A stretch of 64,000 nt of DNA, taken from Arsukibacterium ikkense. Lineage in GTDB: Bacteria; Pseudomonadota; Gammaproteobacteria; Enterobacterales; Alteromonadaceae. The notes under the pieces are model-generated. The model saw nothing but the letters and a program-made list of their open reading frames with translations, did no database searches and was not told the DNA's origin. The stretch lies in contig NZ_LAHO01000010.1 in the NCBI RefSeq assembly GCF_000987775.1, forward strand, positions 1 to 64,000, in the 5' to 3' direction. Made by a program: the position numbers and the translations under genes. Positions 55,841-63,494 of the stretch are shown one piece after another; within the stretch, counting starts at the first letter, position 1; every line of letters begins with the position of its first letter.

Positions 55841-57154
55841 ATGCTAAAAAAAATCTTAGTTGCCCGGGCAACTGCCATGTTGGGTGACCGGCTGGTTAAA
55901 CTGATCTGTGCAGCAGTACTGACCATTTTTGTTGCCAGGGTGCTGGGAGCCAGTCAGCTGGGCATCTATTCTATTGTGATGGCCTGGAGCGCCTTGCTGG
56001 TGCCGCTAACCAGTATGGGCCTGAACAACAACGTGATCCGGCGTATGGTGCAACAGGATAATGGCCAGCAAGCCATGATTTTATTATACAGTGCCGTAAG
56101 CGTAAGGCTGGCACTGGGCTTATTTGGCGGCAGCCTGATGCTGCTGGGATTTTATTTGCTGTATCCCGACATGCTTAGCGGCAATACCGGCATTGCCATT
56201 CCGGTATTGTTTTTATTGCAGAGTTTTTTTGGCCTGTTACTGTTTGAATTTTACTTAAATTACCAGGGTACTTTTCGCAGCCCTGCCTATTGCAAGACCG
56301 CCATTACCCTGCTCAGTTTTGCGGCCAAACTGCTGCTACTGTACAGCGGCTTTGGCATTGCCAGCTTACTGCTAATGACCGGTATCGAGTTTATGCTGGT
56401 GGGCCTGGCGCAGTATTTGTTGTATCGCTATAAACAGCAGCCGTTCAGACCGGGCGAACAGCGCTGGCCGGCTTATCACCCGCGCTGGTTTAGTACCGCT
56501 CAGGTTATACCGCTGCTGAAGCGCGCCAGTTGGTTATGGTTATCCGCTATAGTGGCGGTAGTTTATCTGAAAATCGATATTGTGATGATAGGCAGCATGG
56601 CAGGTACCGAGCAAGCCGGTATTTATGCCGCTGCCAGCCGGCTGTCAGAACTGTGGTATGTGTTTCCGGCGACCCTGGCCACCCGATATTACCCGGATAT
56701 GTTAAACGCTTATCAGCAAGGTGTCGCGCCGTATTATTTAAAGTTACGCCGCTTTGCCCTGTTGTTTTTCGGCGCAGCGTTTAGCATCGCATTATTGATG
56801 ACCCTGGCGGCGCCCGGACTCATCAGCTTGTTGTTTGGAGAGGACTTCAGTGCCGCCGTAGCGGTACTGCGCATTCATATCTGGGCCGGCTGCTTTATTT
56901 TTGTACGCTACCTGATTAGCCAACATCTGGTCATCACCGAACAAGAACCGCTGTCGCTGGTTAGCCATGGTATTGGCGCCCTGCTGAATATTGGCCTCAA
57001 CCTGTGGCTTATTCCCAGCATGGGCATTGTCGGCGCTGCCTGGGCTACTTTGATATCTTATGCTTTTGCCTCATTTTTCTTCTTATTTTTCTTCGCCAGC
57101 ACCCGTGCACAACTATGGCAGCTTATTACTGTGCGCCGCACTGGCCAACACTAA
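55841..57154 (+). CDS. Oligosaccharide flippase (Wzx-like)
   Basis: 437 residues, about twelve membrane helices, with the N-terminal LVKLICAAVLTIFVARVLGASQLGIYS of polysaccharide-biosynthesis flippases. IVMIGSMAGTEQAGIYAAASRLSE is the conserved mid-protein region. Moves lipid-linked repeat units across the inner membrane. Directly after wecA, in the order expected for a Wzx-dependent locus. Confidence 0.9.
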   Translation: MLKKILVARATAMLGDRLVKLICAAVLTIFVARVLGASQLGIYSIVMAWSALLVPLTSMGLNNNVIRRMVQQDNGQQAMILLYSAVSVRLALGLFGGSLMLLGFYLLYPDMLSGNTGIAIPVLFLLQSFFGLLLFEFYLNYQGTFRSPAYCKTAITLLSFAAKLLLLYSGFGIASLLLMTGIEFMLVGLAQYLLYRYKQQPFRPGEQRWPAYHPRWFSTAQVIPLLKRASWLWLSAIVAVVYLKIDIVMIGSMAGTEQAGIYAAASRLSELWYVFPATLATRYYPDMLNAYQQGVAPYYLKLRRFALLFFGAAFSIALLMTLAAPGLISLLFGEDFSAAVAVLRIHIWAGCFIFVRYLISQHLVITEQEPLSLVSHGIGALLNIGLNLWLIPSMGIVGAAWATLISYAFASFFFLFFFASTRAQLWQLITVRRTGQH

Positions 57155-57165
57155 AAGGGTTTTAT

Positions 57166-58338
57166 ATGAACAAGCCACTAATGGTTGAAATTAAAGGTGT
57201 TCAGTTTCGAAATAAAGGCGCATATCTGATGTTACTGGCCTGCCTGGATGGCTTAAAAAGCCTGCCAGATTATCAGCTGGTGTTATCACCCGGCCCCAAC
57301 CTGCCCTATCCCGAACGAGCGAGGCTTGGCGCCTGGCAAAAACTGGCGTTCCGCCGTAAAGGCCTCGATTTAACCGGATTGATTGCCAAACTGCCTGCCG
57401 CATTGCAACGGCTGTTTAAGCGCTACGGTATGGTTACCGAGCGCGATGTTGATATTGTGCTGGAAGCCAGTGGCTTTGCTTACGGCGACCAGTGGCCGCT
57501 GCAGTTTTTACAAAATACCGCCAAAGAAGTAAAACGCTTCAGCGAAGCCGGTAAGCCCTTTATTTTTATGCCGCAAGCGTTTGGCCCTTTTGCCAGCGAA
57601 CAAAGCAAAGCGGCCATGCGCACTATTATTCAACATGCCCGGCTGATTTTTGTGCGAGACCCGGTATCCTTGTCACATTTACAAAGCTGCGTTAATCCCT
57701 TGCCTGCAAGCGTTGTGCTAACCCCCGATTTCACCGTTGGCCTGTCACCGGTTAGCAATGAAGAAGTGCCGGCTATCCCCAAACCCTATGTCGCCCTCAT
57801 CCCTAACTCCAAAGTAGTGTCAAAGTATAATCATGCCGACGCTGAAGCCATGCGGGCAAGTTATGTTGGCGCCTTTGCTGCGGCCGCAGACAAGCTGACA
57901 GTGTTAGGCTATCAGGTGGTGTTGGTAAATCATGAAGGGCGGGAAGACGCAGAGCTTTGTGCTGAAATTGCCAAGTTGTCACCTTGTGGTTTAGTGCAAA
58001 TTGACAACCCATTAGCGGTAAAAGCCTTTATTGGCGGCGCCGAATTGGTGATAAGCTCACGTTTTCATGGCGCGGTTAACGCTTTAAGCCAGGGGGTTCC
58101 CTGCATCGCGACCAGCTGGAGCCATAAATACCACGCCATGATGAGCGATTTTGCGATGGCCGACTTCTGTGTCGAAGACCTGAGCCCTGACAGTCTGTGC
58201 CTGGCTATCGACTTATTACTGGCCAACAAAACCGATATTTTACCGCAGTTAGCTGAACGCGCCGGGCAACTAAAACAGGCTAATCAGCATATGTGGCAGT
58301 TGTTACAGCAGCACTTATTGCCGGCTAGGGTTGGCTAA
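57166..58338 (+). CDS. Polysaccharide pyruvyl transferase family protein
   Basis: 390 residues. The family signature SSRFHGAVNALSQGVPCIAT near the C-terminus, and an early VEIKGVQFRNKGAYLMLLA stretch. Such enzymes add pyruvate ketals from phosphoenolpyruvate to sugars, giving negative charge to the glycan. The frame extends to 57004 inside the flippase gene, but MNKPLMVEIKG at 57166 is the only start outside it, 11 bases after the flippase stop. Confidence 0.85.
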   Translation: MNKPLMVEIKGVQFRNKGAYLMLLACLDGLKSLPDYQLVLSPGPNLPYPERARLGAWQKLAFRRKGLDLTGLIAKLPAALQRLFKRYGMVTERDVDIVLEASGFAYGDQWPLQFLQNTAKEVKRFSEAGKPFIFMPQAFGPFASEQSKAAMRTIIQHARLIFVRDPVSLSHLQSCVNPLPASVVLTPDFTVGLSPVSNEEVPAIPKPYVALIPNSKVVSKYNHADAEAMRASYVGAFAAAADKLTVLGYQVVLVNHEGREDAELCAEIAKLSPCGLVQIDNPLAVKAFIGGAELVISSRFHGAVNALSQGVPCIATSWSHKYHAMMSDFAMADFCVEDLSPDSLCLAIDLLLANKTDILPQLAERAGQLKQANQHMWQLLQQHLLPARVG

Positions 58339-58342
58339 AAGC

Positions 58343-58654
58343 TTACTCACCTTTGTTGCTGAAATGCACGGCCAGACGAAGGGTGTTATCCACTTTCTCT
58401 GGCCCGCCACACATCTCATCATAAGCCGATTGGTGCACCAGAAATGCCTGGCGCACCATGCATTCTGTCAGGGCCTGCTTTACCTCTTCTACACTATGAA
58501 ACTGCTGTGGTCGGTCTTTATCATCGACAATAAAGCCTTTGCGGCTATCAAACAGCGCTTCTACCAGATACACCCCCATTTCAAAGGAGTGAATAGTAAT
58601 TTCATCAATTCGGACATCTTGCCGGTTTAAATGAGCAACGCGATGGTAATTCAT
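58343..58654 (-). CDS. DUF6482-like small protein
   Basis: 103 residues. IDEITIHSFEMGVYLVEA, then KGFIVDDKDRPQQFHSVEEVKQAL resembles the DUF6482 family of small proteobacterial proteins of unknown function. Acidic, soluble. GGAG lies 7-8 bases before the ATG at 58654. Convergent with the pyruvyl-transferase gene, 4 bases apart. Confidence 0.6.
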   Translation of the reverse strand: MNYHRVAHLNRQDVRIDEITIHSFEMGVYLVEALFDSRKGFIVDDKDRPQQFHSVEEVKQALTECMVRQAFLVHQSAYDEMCGGPEKVDNTLRLAVHFSNKGE

Positions 58655-58857
58655 GCCAGTTCTCCGTGTGAATTTATATTTATGACGGGTTAACCCTGAT
58701 ACCTACGTAACAAGATAAATTATAGATTGTTTTGCCACTGCTGTTTTTAGCCATCGCGATCAAGCTATTCATTACTTTACCTGCGGCTTAAAATGACGCT
58801 ACTATCAGCGACATCGTTTGCGCTATGCCCAAGGGCGTCGTTTTTTTGAGTACTGCC

Positions 58858-60510
58858 ATGGATGCCAGTTTTTTTCGCTGTAAACAAGTTCTTGTAATCG
58901 AAAGCAGCGCAGCAATGCGCGCTTCAGTAAAAGCCATGCTGCAAACCATGGGTTTTGAAGCAATACATTTAAGCCGGGATGCAAACGATGCCCTTAGCCG
59001 ATGTCATAACATTCCATTTGACTTTATTCTGTGTGATTTTAATTTAGGTGACGGTAAAGACGGTTATCAACTGTTTGAAACCTTAAAACAGCAAGTTTTA
59101 ATGCCACCACTGTGTTGCTTCGTTATGATCAGCGCCGAGAGCCAACGACAACTGGTGCATGGGGTTATCGAGTTACAGCCCGACGACTACATTTTAAAAC
59201 CTTTCACTTATCCGATATTAAACGAACGGCTGATCCGCGCCGTTAAACAAAAAATCGCCCTTCGAAAAGTGTATTTAAATTTATTTGCCAACAACGACGC
59301 CGATGCCATAAGGGAATGTGACAGTGTGGTAATCAACAAACCAGAGTTTTCTGCACAGGCACAGCGGTTAAAAGGCGAGTTATTGCTGAAAACCGGCCAG
59401 TACCAGCAAGCTGAACACTTTTATAAAAGCGTACTAGCGCATAAACCCCTGCCCTGGGCCAGGCTGGGGGCGGCTATTGCAGCTTTTTATCTGGAGCGCT
59501 GGGACGATACCGAGCTGCAACTGGCCGATTTAACCCAGTTTGACATCACCAAAGTGGAAGCACTCGACTGGCTATCGCACCTGATGGTAAAACATGGCCG
59601 CTACGACAGTGCTCAGCAAACGCTGTATCAGGCCGTACTGCTGTCACCTAAAAATATTAAACGCCAGCGCACACTGTGTAACCTGAACGTTATTATTGGT
59701 GATAAGGAAGCCGCTGCGCGAATTAACGCCAAGTTAGTAGCCGCAGCCCGCTACTCGGTGGATGACTCGGCCGAAAACTACCTGAACCATGCCCGCAGTT
59801 TAGTGGACGTTGCTTATAGCAAAAACCCGCTGGAACGCACAGTTGTTCTGCAGAATGCCAGTCAGCTGGTCGATATCGTTAGCAAACGCTTTGCCGACGG
59901 CAGCTGGCAAAAAGCCGTTAATGTGCTGCGCAGTCGTATTCTGGCGGCCAAAGGCCAGCTTATCGAAGCACGCCAGCCGCTGCTGGATAATGGCGTGGCC
60001 GACAAAGCAGAAAAAATGACCATCGATAGCTGCATGGACGCCGCCAAAGCCTATTTTGAACTGGGCGATATTCACAGCAGCCAGTTTTACATTGATAAGC
60101 TGGCTGGCTATTTAATTAATGATGATTATCTGACCGAAACCCAGAAAATCATGCTGAAGATGGAAAAGGTTCGCCATGAAGCACTTAAAGCAACCATTAA
60201 ACAAATTAGTGCTGAGGCGGCAGAGGCTTACGAAGATGGCTTTTTTAACCAGGCATTCAGCCTGTTTTGTGAAACCTTTGACCATATGCCAACAAATAGC
60301 ATTCTGGCGCTGAATATCCTGCAAACCGCCACAAAATGCAGCACCCTGGCCACGCCATCGTTGCGCTATTGCAAACACGCTATTAAGTTACTGCAGGCCA
60401 GCGAACTGGAAAAGCCAAATCTGTTGAAGTTTCAGCATTACGTTAAATTACTATGCGAGCAATATCCTGAGTTGGTGGTTCGCACTCGCCGGCCTAAGGC
60501 TAATAGCTAA
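58858..60510 (+). CDS. Response regulator with TPR output region
   Basis: About 550 residues. Receiver domain (about 1-130) with phosphorylation Asp60 in CDFNLGDGKDGYQ, the Ser/Thr switch in MISAES and Lys of ILKPF. No DNA-binding domain; the rest is tetratricopeptide-like helical repeats, including LLLKTGQYQQAEHFYKSVL and MVKHGRYDSAQQTLYQAV. It would act through protein contacts. A start at 58825 is in frame, but neither has a strong ribosome site; 58858 has GAG upstream. No histidine kinase gene is adjacent. Confidence 0.8.
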   Translation: MDASFFRCKQVLVIESSAAMRASVKAMLQTMGFEAIHLSRDANDALSRCHNIPFDFILCDFNLGDGKDGYQLFETLKQQVLMPPLCCFVMISAESQRQLVHGVIELQPDDYILKPFTYPILNERLIRAVKQKIALRKVYLNLFANNDADAIRECDSVVINKPEFSAQAQRLKGELLLKTGQYQQAEHFYKSVLAHKPLPWARLGAAIAAFYLERWDDTELQLADLTQFDITKVEALDWLSHLMVKHGRYDSAQQTLYQAVLLSPKNIKRQRTLCNLNVIIGDKEAAARINAKLVAAARYSVDDSAENYLNHARSLVDVAYSKNPLERTVVLQNASQLVDIVSKRFADGSWQKAVNVLRSRILAAKGQLIEARQPLLDNGVADKAEKMTIDSCMDAAKAYFELGDIHSSQFYIDKLAGYLINDDYLTETQKIMLKMEKVRHEALKATIKQISAEAAEAYEDGFFNQAFSLFCETFDHMPTNSILALNILQTATKCSTLATPSLRYCKHAIKLLQASELEKPNLLKFQHYVKLLCEQYPELVVRTRRPKANS

Positions 60511-60531
60511 CAGCGAAAACTCAACAAAGAA

Positions 60532-60553
60532 AACCCGGCGTTTAAGCCGGGTT
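60532..60553 (-). terminator. Terminator of the KGG-like gene (bidirectional)
   Basis: AACCCGGC, 6-base loop, GCCGGGTT between convergent genes; on the minus strand it runs into TTTCTTT. It also follows the response-regulator stop. Confidence 0.75.
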
Positions 60554-60577
60554 AGTCAGTAACCAGTGACGAACTGA

Positions 60578-60724
60578 TTACTGGCCGGGTTTCTGACTTT
60601 TGCCAGGGCCGCTGCCTGGTTTCTGCTGGTCAGGTTTTTGTTGATTTTTTTGATCTTTATTACCACTTTGACGCTTTTCTTCATCCATGGCCGGACGGCC
60701 GCTTTGATCTTTTTGATTAGCCAT
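60578..60724 (-). CDS. Small hydrophilic KGG/con-10-like stress peptide
   Basis: 48 residues, almost wholly Gln/Lys/Asp/Gly/Pro and probably disordered. GRPAMDEEKRQSGNK is close to the KGG repeat of stress-induced (con-10-like) proteins. AGGAGG eight bases before the ATG at 60724 is the best ribosome site in the window, deciding against longer starts. In line with the PRC-barrel gene upstream and possibly cotranscribed. Confidence 0.65.
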   Translation of the reverse strand: MANQKDQSGRPAMDEEKRQSGNKDQKNQQKPDQQKPGSGPGKSQKPGQ

Positions 60725-60817
60725 GATAGGCCTCCTGATAGTTGTTAACATACTTATTTTGCTCATCATAGTGAGCGGTAGTACCGATTTTACTTCGTCA
60801 CGTTACCCGGGGTAGCA

Positions 60818-61210
60818 TTAACGGGCGTAGTAAGACTCTACCGTCGAGTTCCAGCTTGCATCAGCCATATTCGGCCAGCTATCTTTGTCAAAGCCAGGGG
60901 CATTCTTAATTCGCTCGGCATCGACATCCAGCATAAAACGCTTGTTTGCCGCATCCAATTTTAAAGCCTGCCACGGCACTGCAAACAGGCGATCGCCCAT
61001 GCCCAGAAACCCGCCTGCAGACAACACAGCGTAACGGATCTTGCCCTCAGTGGTATCAAGCATGATGTCCTGGATCTTGCCAAGTTTTTCGTCCTGCATA
61101 TTGCAAACTTCATCACCGGTAATACTGTCCGCGCTCAGTAACAGGGCGTGTGGCGAAATGTTACCTGCAGCGCTCGCCCCGCTGTTAAGGTGGGTTATCA
61201 CATTGTTCAT
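60818..61210 (-). CDS. PRC-barrel domain protein (cytoplasmic)
   Basis: 130 residues. After an N-terminal ~30-residue Ser/Ala-rich stretch, a PRC-barrel fold: EKLGKIQDIMLDTTEGKIRYAV and GGFLGMGDRLFAVPWQAL, then a PRC-associated tail. Paralogue of the exported protein at 62732-63217. Function in such stress-type clusters is unknown. AGGAAGG upstream; promoter shared in design with that paralogue (61288-61329). Confidence 0.85.
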   Translation of the reverse strand: MNNVITHLNSGASAAGNISPHALLLSADSITGDEVCNMQDEKLGKIQDIMLDTTEGKIRYAVLSAGGFLGMGDRLFAVPWQALKLDAANKRFMLDVDAERIKNAPGFDKDSWPNMADASWNSTVESYYAR

Positions 61211-61287
61211 ATTGATTCCTTCCTGTTAAGTGTTCCATTTCGCTTCTGCTGCAACTATCAATAGGTAGTGCTGCAGGGTGAAGCATC

Positions 61288-61329
61288 AGATTAGCTTGCA
61301 TATACCGGATGATCTGTACGCTAGCCAAC
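61288..61329 (-). promoter_or_regulatory. Palindrome plus -10 of the PRC-barrel gene at 60818
   Basis: On the minus strand GTTGGCTAGCGTAC (61316-61329), 21 bases, then CTAATCT (61288-61294). The palindrome centre lies at about -41.5 from the implied start, the position of a class II activator site. The same layout occurs at 63353-63394. Confidence 0.6.
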
Positions 61330-61441
61330 GTAAGCAACGTGATTTTTGTTCGGGCGCATGGTGTAACCCAAACAGCAATTTTAACCCTGACCCGATATGC
61401 CAATCCCCGAAGCCGGCTAACGGCTCTCATTTGTCTTTAGT

Positions 61442-61455
61442 GTTCGCTAGCGCAC
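61442..61455 (+). promoter_or_regulatory. Palindrome upstream of the DJ-1-like gene
   Basis: GTTCGCTAGCGCAC followed by ACAGAC, like the other sites. CAAAAT lies at the equivalent -10 distance toward the gene at 61580. Together with 61316-61329 it makes a divergent pair in one intergenic region. Confidence 0.5.
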
Positions 61456-61579
61456 AGACAAGCCGATGCTGCGGCGACAAAATGGGTTAAGACGCTGATG
61501 GCGTTCCTATTGGACAATATTTTGTTTGAGAAGGACTTTTACTTTTCTTCAAAGGCAATAACCTGAGGCGATTTAATGC

Positions 61580-62128
61580 ATGCCAAAAACAAGTGCTACG
61601 CTGCCTGAACCAGATGCGATTATGCCCGTACTGATAGCACTGACTGCTCTAAGCATCCGCCAGCGGCAGATTGCCATATTAATCGAAAATGGTGTCGAGC
61701 ATGCCTCACTGGCAGCCCTTTATGGTGCATTAACAGATGCCGGAGCGATAGTCCATTTAGTCGGCACCAGAATTGGCATTTTTGTTGGTACTAACGGCGA
61801 AAATATAGCGGTTAATCAGTCGTTGGAGCATACACCGTCAGTACTGTTCGATGCCCTGATATTGCCCGACGGCAATAAAGCTGTACATGCGCTGGCAACC
61901 AGCCTGGATACCAGCGAATTTATCAAAAATCTGTATCGCAATGGCAAAACCATTCTGGCTTTAGGCTCAGGCAGGCAGCTATTGGATAGAGCCGCTATTA
62001 AAGCCTCTAATCAAGACGACGGTGTCTTACTCGCTAACAGTTCTGATGTTGCTGGAGTTGCTTTAACGTTTATTAAAGCCATTGCTGCGCAGCGCTACTT
62101 AGCTGGCAACCATCCACTACAAACTTAA
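61580..62128 (+). CDS. Stand-alone DJ-1/PfpI-like domain, catalase-C-terminus type
   Basis: 182 residues. RQIAILIENGVEHASLAAL, the central PSVLFDALILPDGNKAV and NGKTILALGSGRQLL follow the flavodoxin-like C-terminal domain of large monofunctional catalases (KatE type), with no catalase core upstream. Class I glutamine-amidotransferase-like fold; the usual nucleophile Cys seems absent at the expected elbow (ALGSGRQ). The only plus-strand gene in the stress cluster. Confidence 0.75.
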   Translation: MPKTSATLPEPDAIMPVLIALTALSIRQRQIAILIENGVEHASLAALYGALTDAGAIVHLVGTRIGIFVGTNGENIAVNQSLEHTPSVLFDALILPDGNKAVHALATSLDTSEFIKNLYRNGKTILALGSGRQLLDRAAIKASNQDDGVLLANSSDVAGVALTFIKAIAAQRYLAGNHPLQT

Positions 62129-62236
62129 TTTTTGTCGCCCGCAGTAGGCACTGTTATCGCGGTGATCACCCTGCACCAGGTAATGCCCCTCAGGCACCTG
62201 CACAACACTGGCGCTTTGCTGGATGGACAGGGGCAT
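62117..62236 (-). pseudogene. Signal peptidase I fragment (LepB box E only)
   Basis: 39-codon frame just after the DUF3185 gene. Its centre reads VPEGHYLVQGDHRDNSAY, the GDxRDNS signature of signal peptidase I, but the Ser/Lys catalytic boxes are missing. Bases 62147-62203 match 63621-63677 of lepB at 51 of 57 positions. AGGAAG precedes its ATG, so it might still be translated. Overlaps the convergent DJ-1-like gene by 12 bases. Confidence 0.65.
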
Positions 62237-62266
62237 AGTGACTTCCTGTATAACGTCACTGCTCGC

Positions 62267-62479
62267 TTAACGACGGGCAGATTTACCAAGCACCAGCATG
62301 CCCACACCCGCCACCGCAGCAGCGGCACCAAGGATCATAAACCAGGTAGTAGAGTCGGTGAAGCTGCCGGTAACGGCTTCTTTTAGCTGATCGCCCATAC
62401 TTTGCGATGACTGGTACGCAAAGAAAAGCAGTAACAAACCAACTACCAGTAACACTATCGCGACAATTCTATTGTTCAT
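62267..62479 (-). CDS. DUF3185 small membrane protein
   Basis: 70 residues, two membrane helices (about 5-22 and 45-65) separated by SSQSMGDQLKEAVTGSFTD. RIVAIVLLVVGLLLLFFAY and the TGSFTDSTTW turn are typical of DUF3185, unknown function. Divergence-free on the minus strand with palindromes at 62547-62560 and 62621-62634 upstream. Confidence 0.8.
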   Translation of the reverse strand: MNNRIVAIVLLVVGLLLLFFAYQSSQSMGDQLKEAVTGSFTDSTTWFMILGAAAAVAGVGMLVLGKSARR

Positions 62480-62546
62480 TATTTCAATCTCTTTCTGATG
62501 GGTGGGGGAAACTGTTGACGATACCCGGAATTGACACTCTCATTCT

Positions 62547-62560
62547 GTGCGCCAGCTAAC
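62547..62560 (-). promoter_or_regulatory. Palindrome upstream of the DUF3185 gene
   Basis: GTTAGCTGGCGCAC on the minus strand followed by AGA; GGTATCGT lies about 21 bases downstream as a possible -10. Same motif as the other sites, half-site imperfect. Confidence 0.5.
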
Positions 62561-62620
62561 ATAAGCAACGTTTTATTTGATGCTGGCAAATATGACTTAC
62601 TGCACTCGGCTGGCAGCAGT

Positions 62621-62634
62621 GTGCGTTGTCGTAC
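62621..62634. promoter_or_regulatory. Second palindrome in the DUF3185 upstream region
   Basis: GTGCGTTGTCGTAC, 60 bases beyond the first, flanked by ACACAGCCGATGCTG as at 61456. Lies close to the terminator of the following PRC gene. Confidence 0.45.
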
Positions 62635-62674
62635 ACACAGCCGATGCTGGTAATATCTTTTTTTAATGTAATAG

Positions 62675-62706
62675 AAAACGGCAGAGACTAATGCCTATGC
62701 CGTTTT
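62675..62706 (-). terminator. Terminator of the exported PRC-barrel gene
   Basis: AAAACGGCA, 14-base loop, TGCCGTTTT, T-rich on both sides, 25 bases after the stop at 62732. Confidence 0.75.
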
Positions 62707-62731
62707 TATATAATTTTTTTATAACAGAAAC

Positions 62732-63217
62732 TTAGTCTCGCTTAGCAAAAGTCGTTGCCGAGGTTAAGTCTTCGCGGGTGGCATTGATCCGCAACTGCTG
62801 GTCATCAGCACTGCCAGAACGGGTAACATTGCTCCAGCTAATAGCAACGTCTTTCTCGCCCATGCCCAGGAAACCACCCACACTAACCACTATAGCCACT
62901 ACCTGACCATTGCCATCAATAATCAAATCCTGCACCGAGCCGATATCTTCATTATTACTGGTACGAACATCAGCTCCAATCAGGTTGCTGGCTTGAATAC
63001 CATTAGCAGGAACGGTGTCAATGTAGCCTCGCTTTTGCACTTGAGCCTGGCCAGGCATGTTTTTCCGATCCGTCTGCTTTTGCAGCTCTGCCTGACTGGT
63101 CCGTGGGGTACTCTGATCATTTTTGGTGGTTGATTGCTCAGCCAGAACAGAACCTGTCGCCAGGCTGATGGCTGGGGTAATCAGGGTATAAAAAATAATT
63201 GAATTGAGCTTTTTCAT
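62732..63217 (-). CDS. Exported PRC-barrel domain protein
   Basis: 161 residues. Signal peptide (about 1-28, cut after SVLA), a Thr/Gln/Lys-rich linker, then a PRC barrel: ASNLIGADVRTSNNEDIGSV and VVSVGGFLGMGEKDVAISW, sharing GGFLGMG with the cytoplasmic paralogue. Periplasmic. The frame reaches 63280, but MKKLNSIIF at 63217 has GGAG upstream and starts the signal peptide. Confidence 0.85.
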   Translation of the reverse strand: MKKLNSIIFYTLITPAISLATGSVLAEQSTTKNDQSTPRTSQAELQKQTDRKNMPGQAQVQKRGYIDTVPANGIQASNLIGADVRTSNNEDIGSVQDLIIDGNGQVVAIVVSVGGFLGMGEKDVAISWSNVTRSGSADDQQLRINATREDLTSATTFAKRD

Positions 63218-63352
63218 ATGAATCTCCGTCGATTCGACTGTGGCTGTCGGGCAACATGTCCGATATAACCTTTTCATCACAGCTTACTTCCCGGCAATAT
63301 TACGAGGAAGAGTCTGAATCGCCATATGTTCTGCTATTCAGGATGAGCCATT

Positions 63353-63394
63353 AGATTAGGCCAACAGGCGCCTGTCGTCGGTGCGCTGGCGCAC
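63353..63394 (-). promoter_or_regulatory. Palindrome plus -10 of the exported PRC-barrel gene
   Basis: GTGCGCCAGCGCAC (63381-63394), 21 bases, CTAATCT (63353-63359), same spacing as at 61288-61329. The 14 bases after CTAATCT also align with that site. Confidence 0.6.
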
Positions 63395-63494
63395 TTACCG
63401 AAAACGGCCGGCTGCGTTGGATGGCGGTGTGATACAGCAACGGCAGCTGCTACAAGGTGGAAGAAGCCAAAGCCGCAAAGCGGCTTTTAACAGA

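Noticed and set aside
61185..61490. Frames on both strands between the PRC-barrel and DJ-1-like genes
   Set aside because: They overlap the operator sites and the PRC gene start and have no ribosome site.
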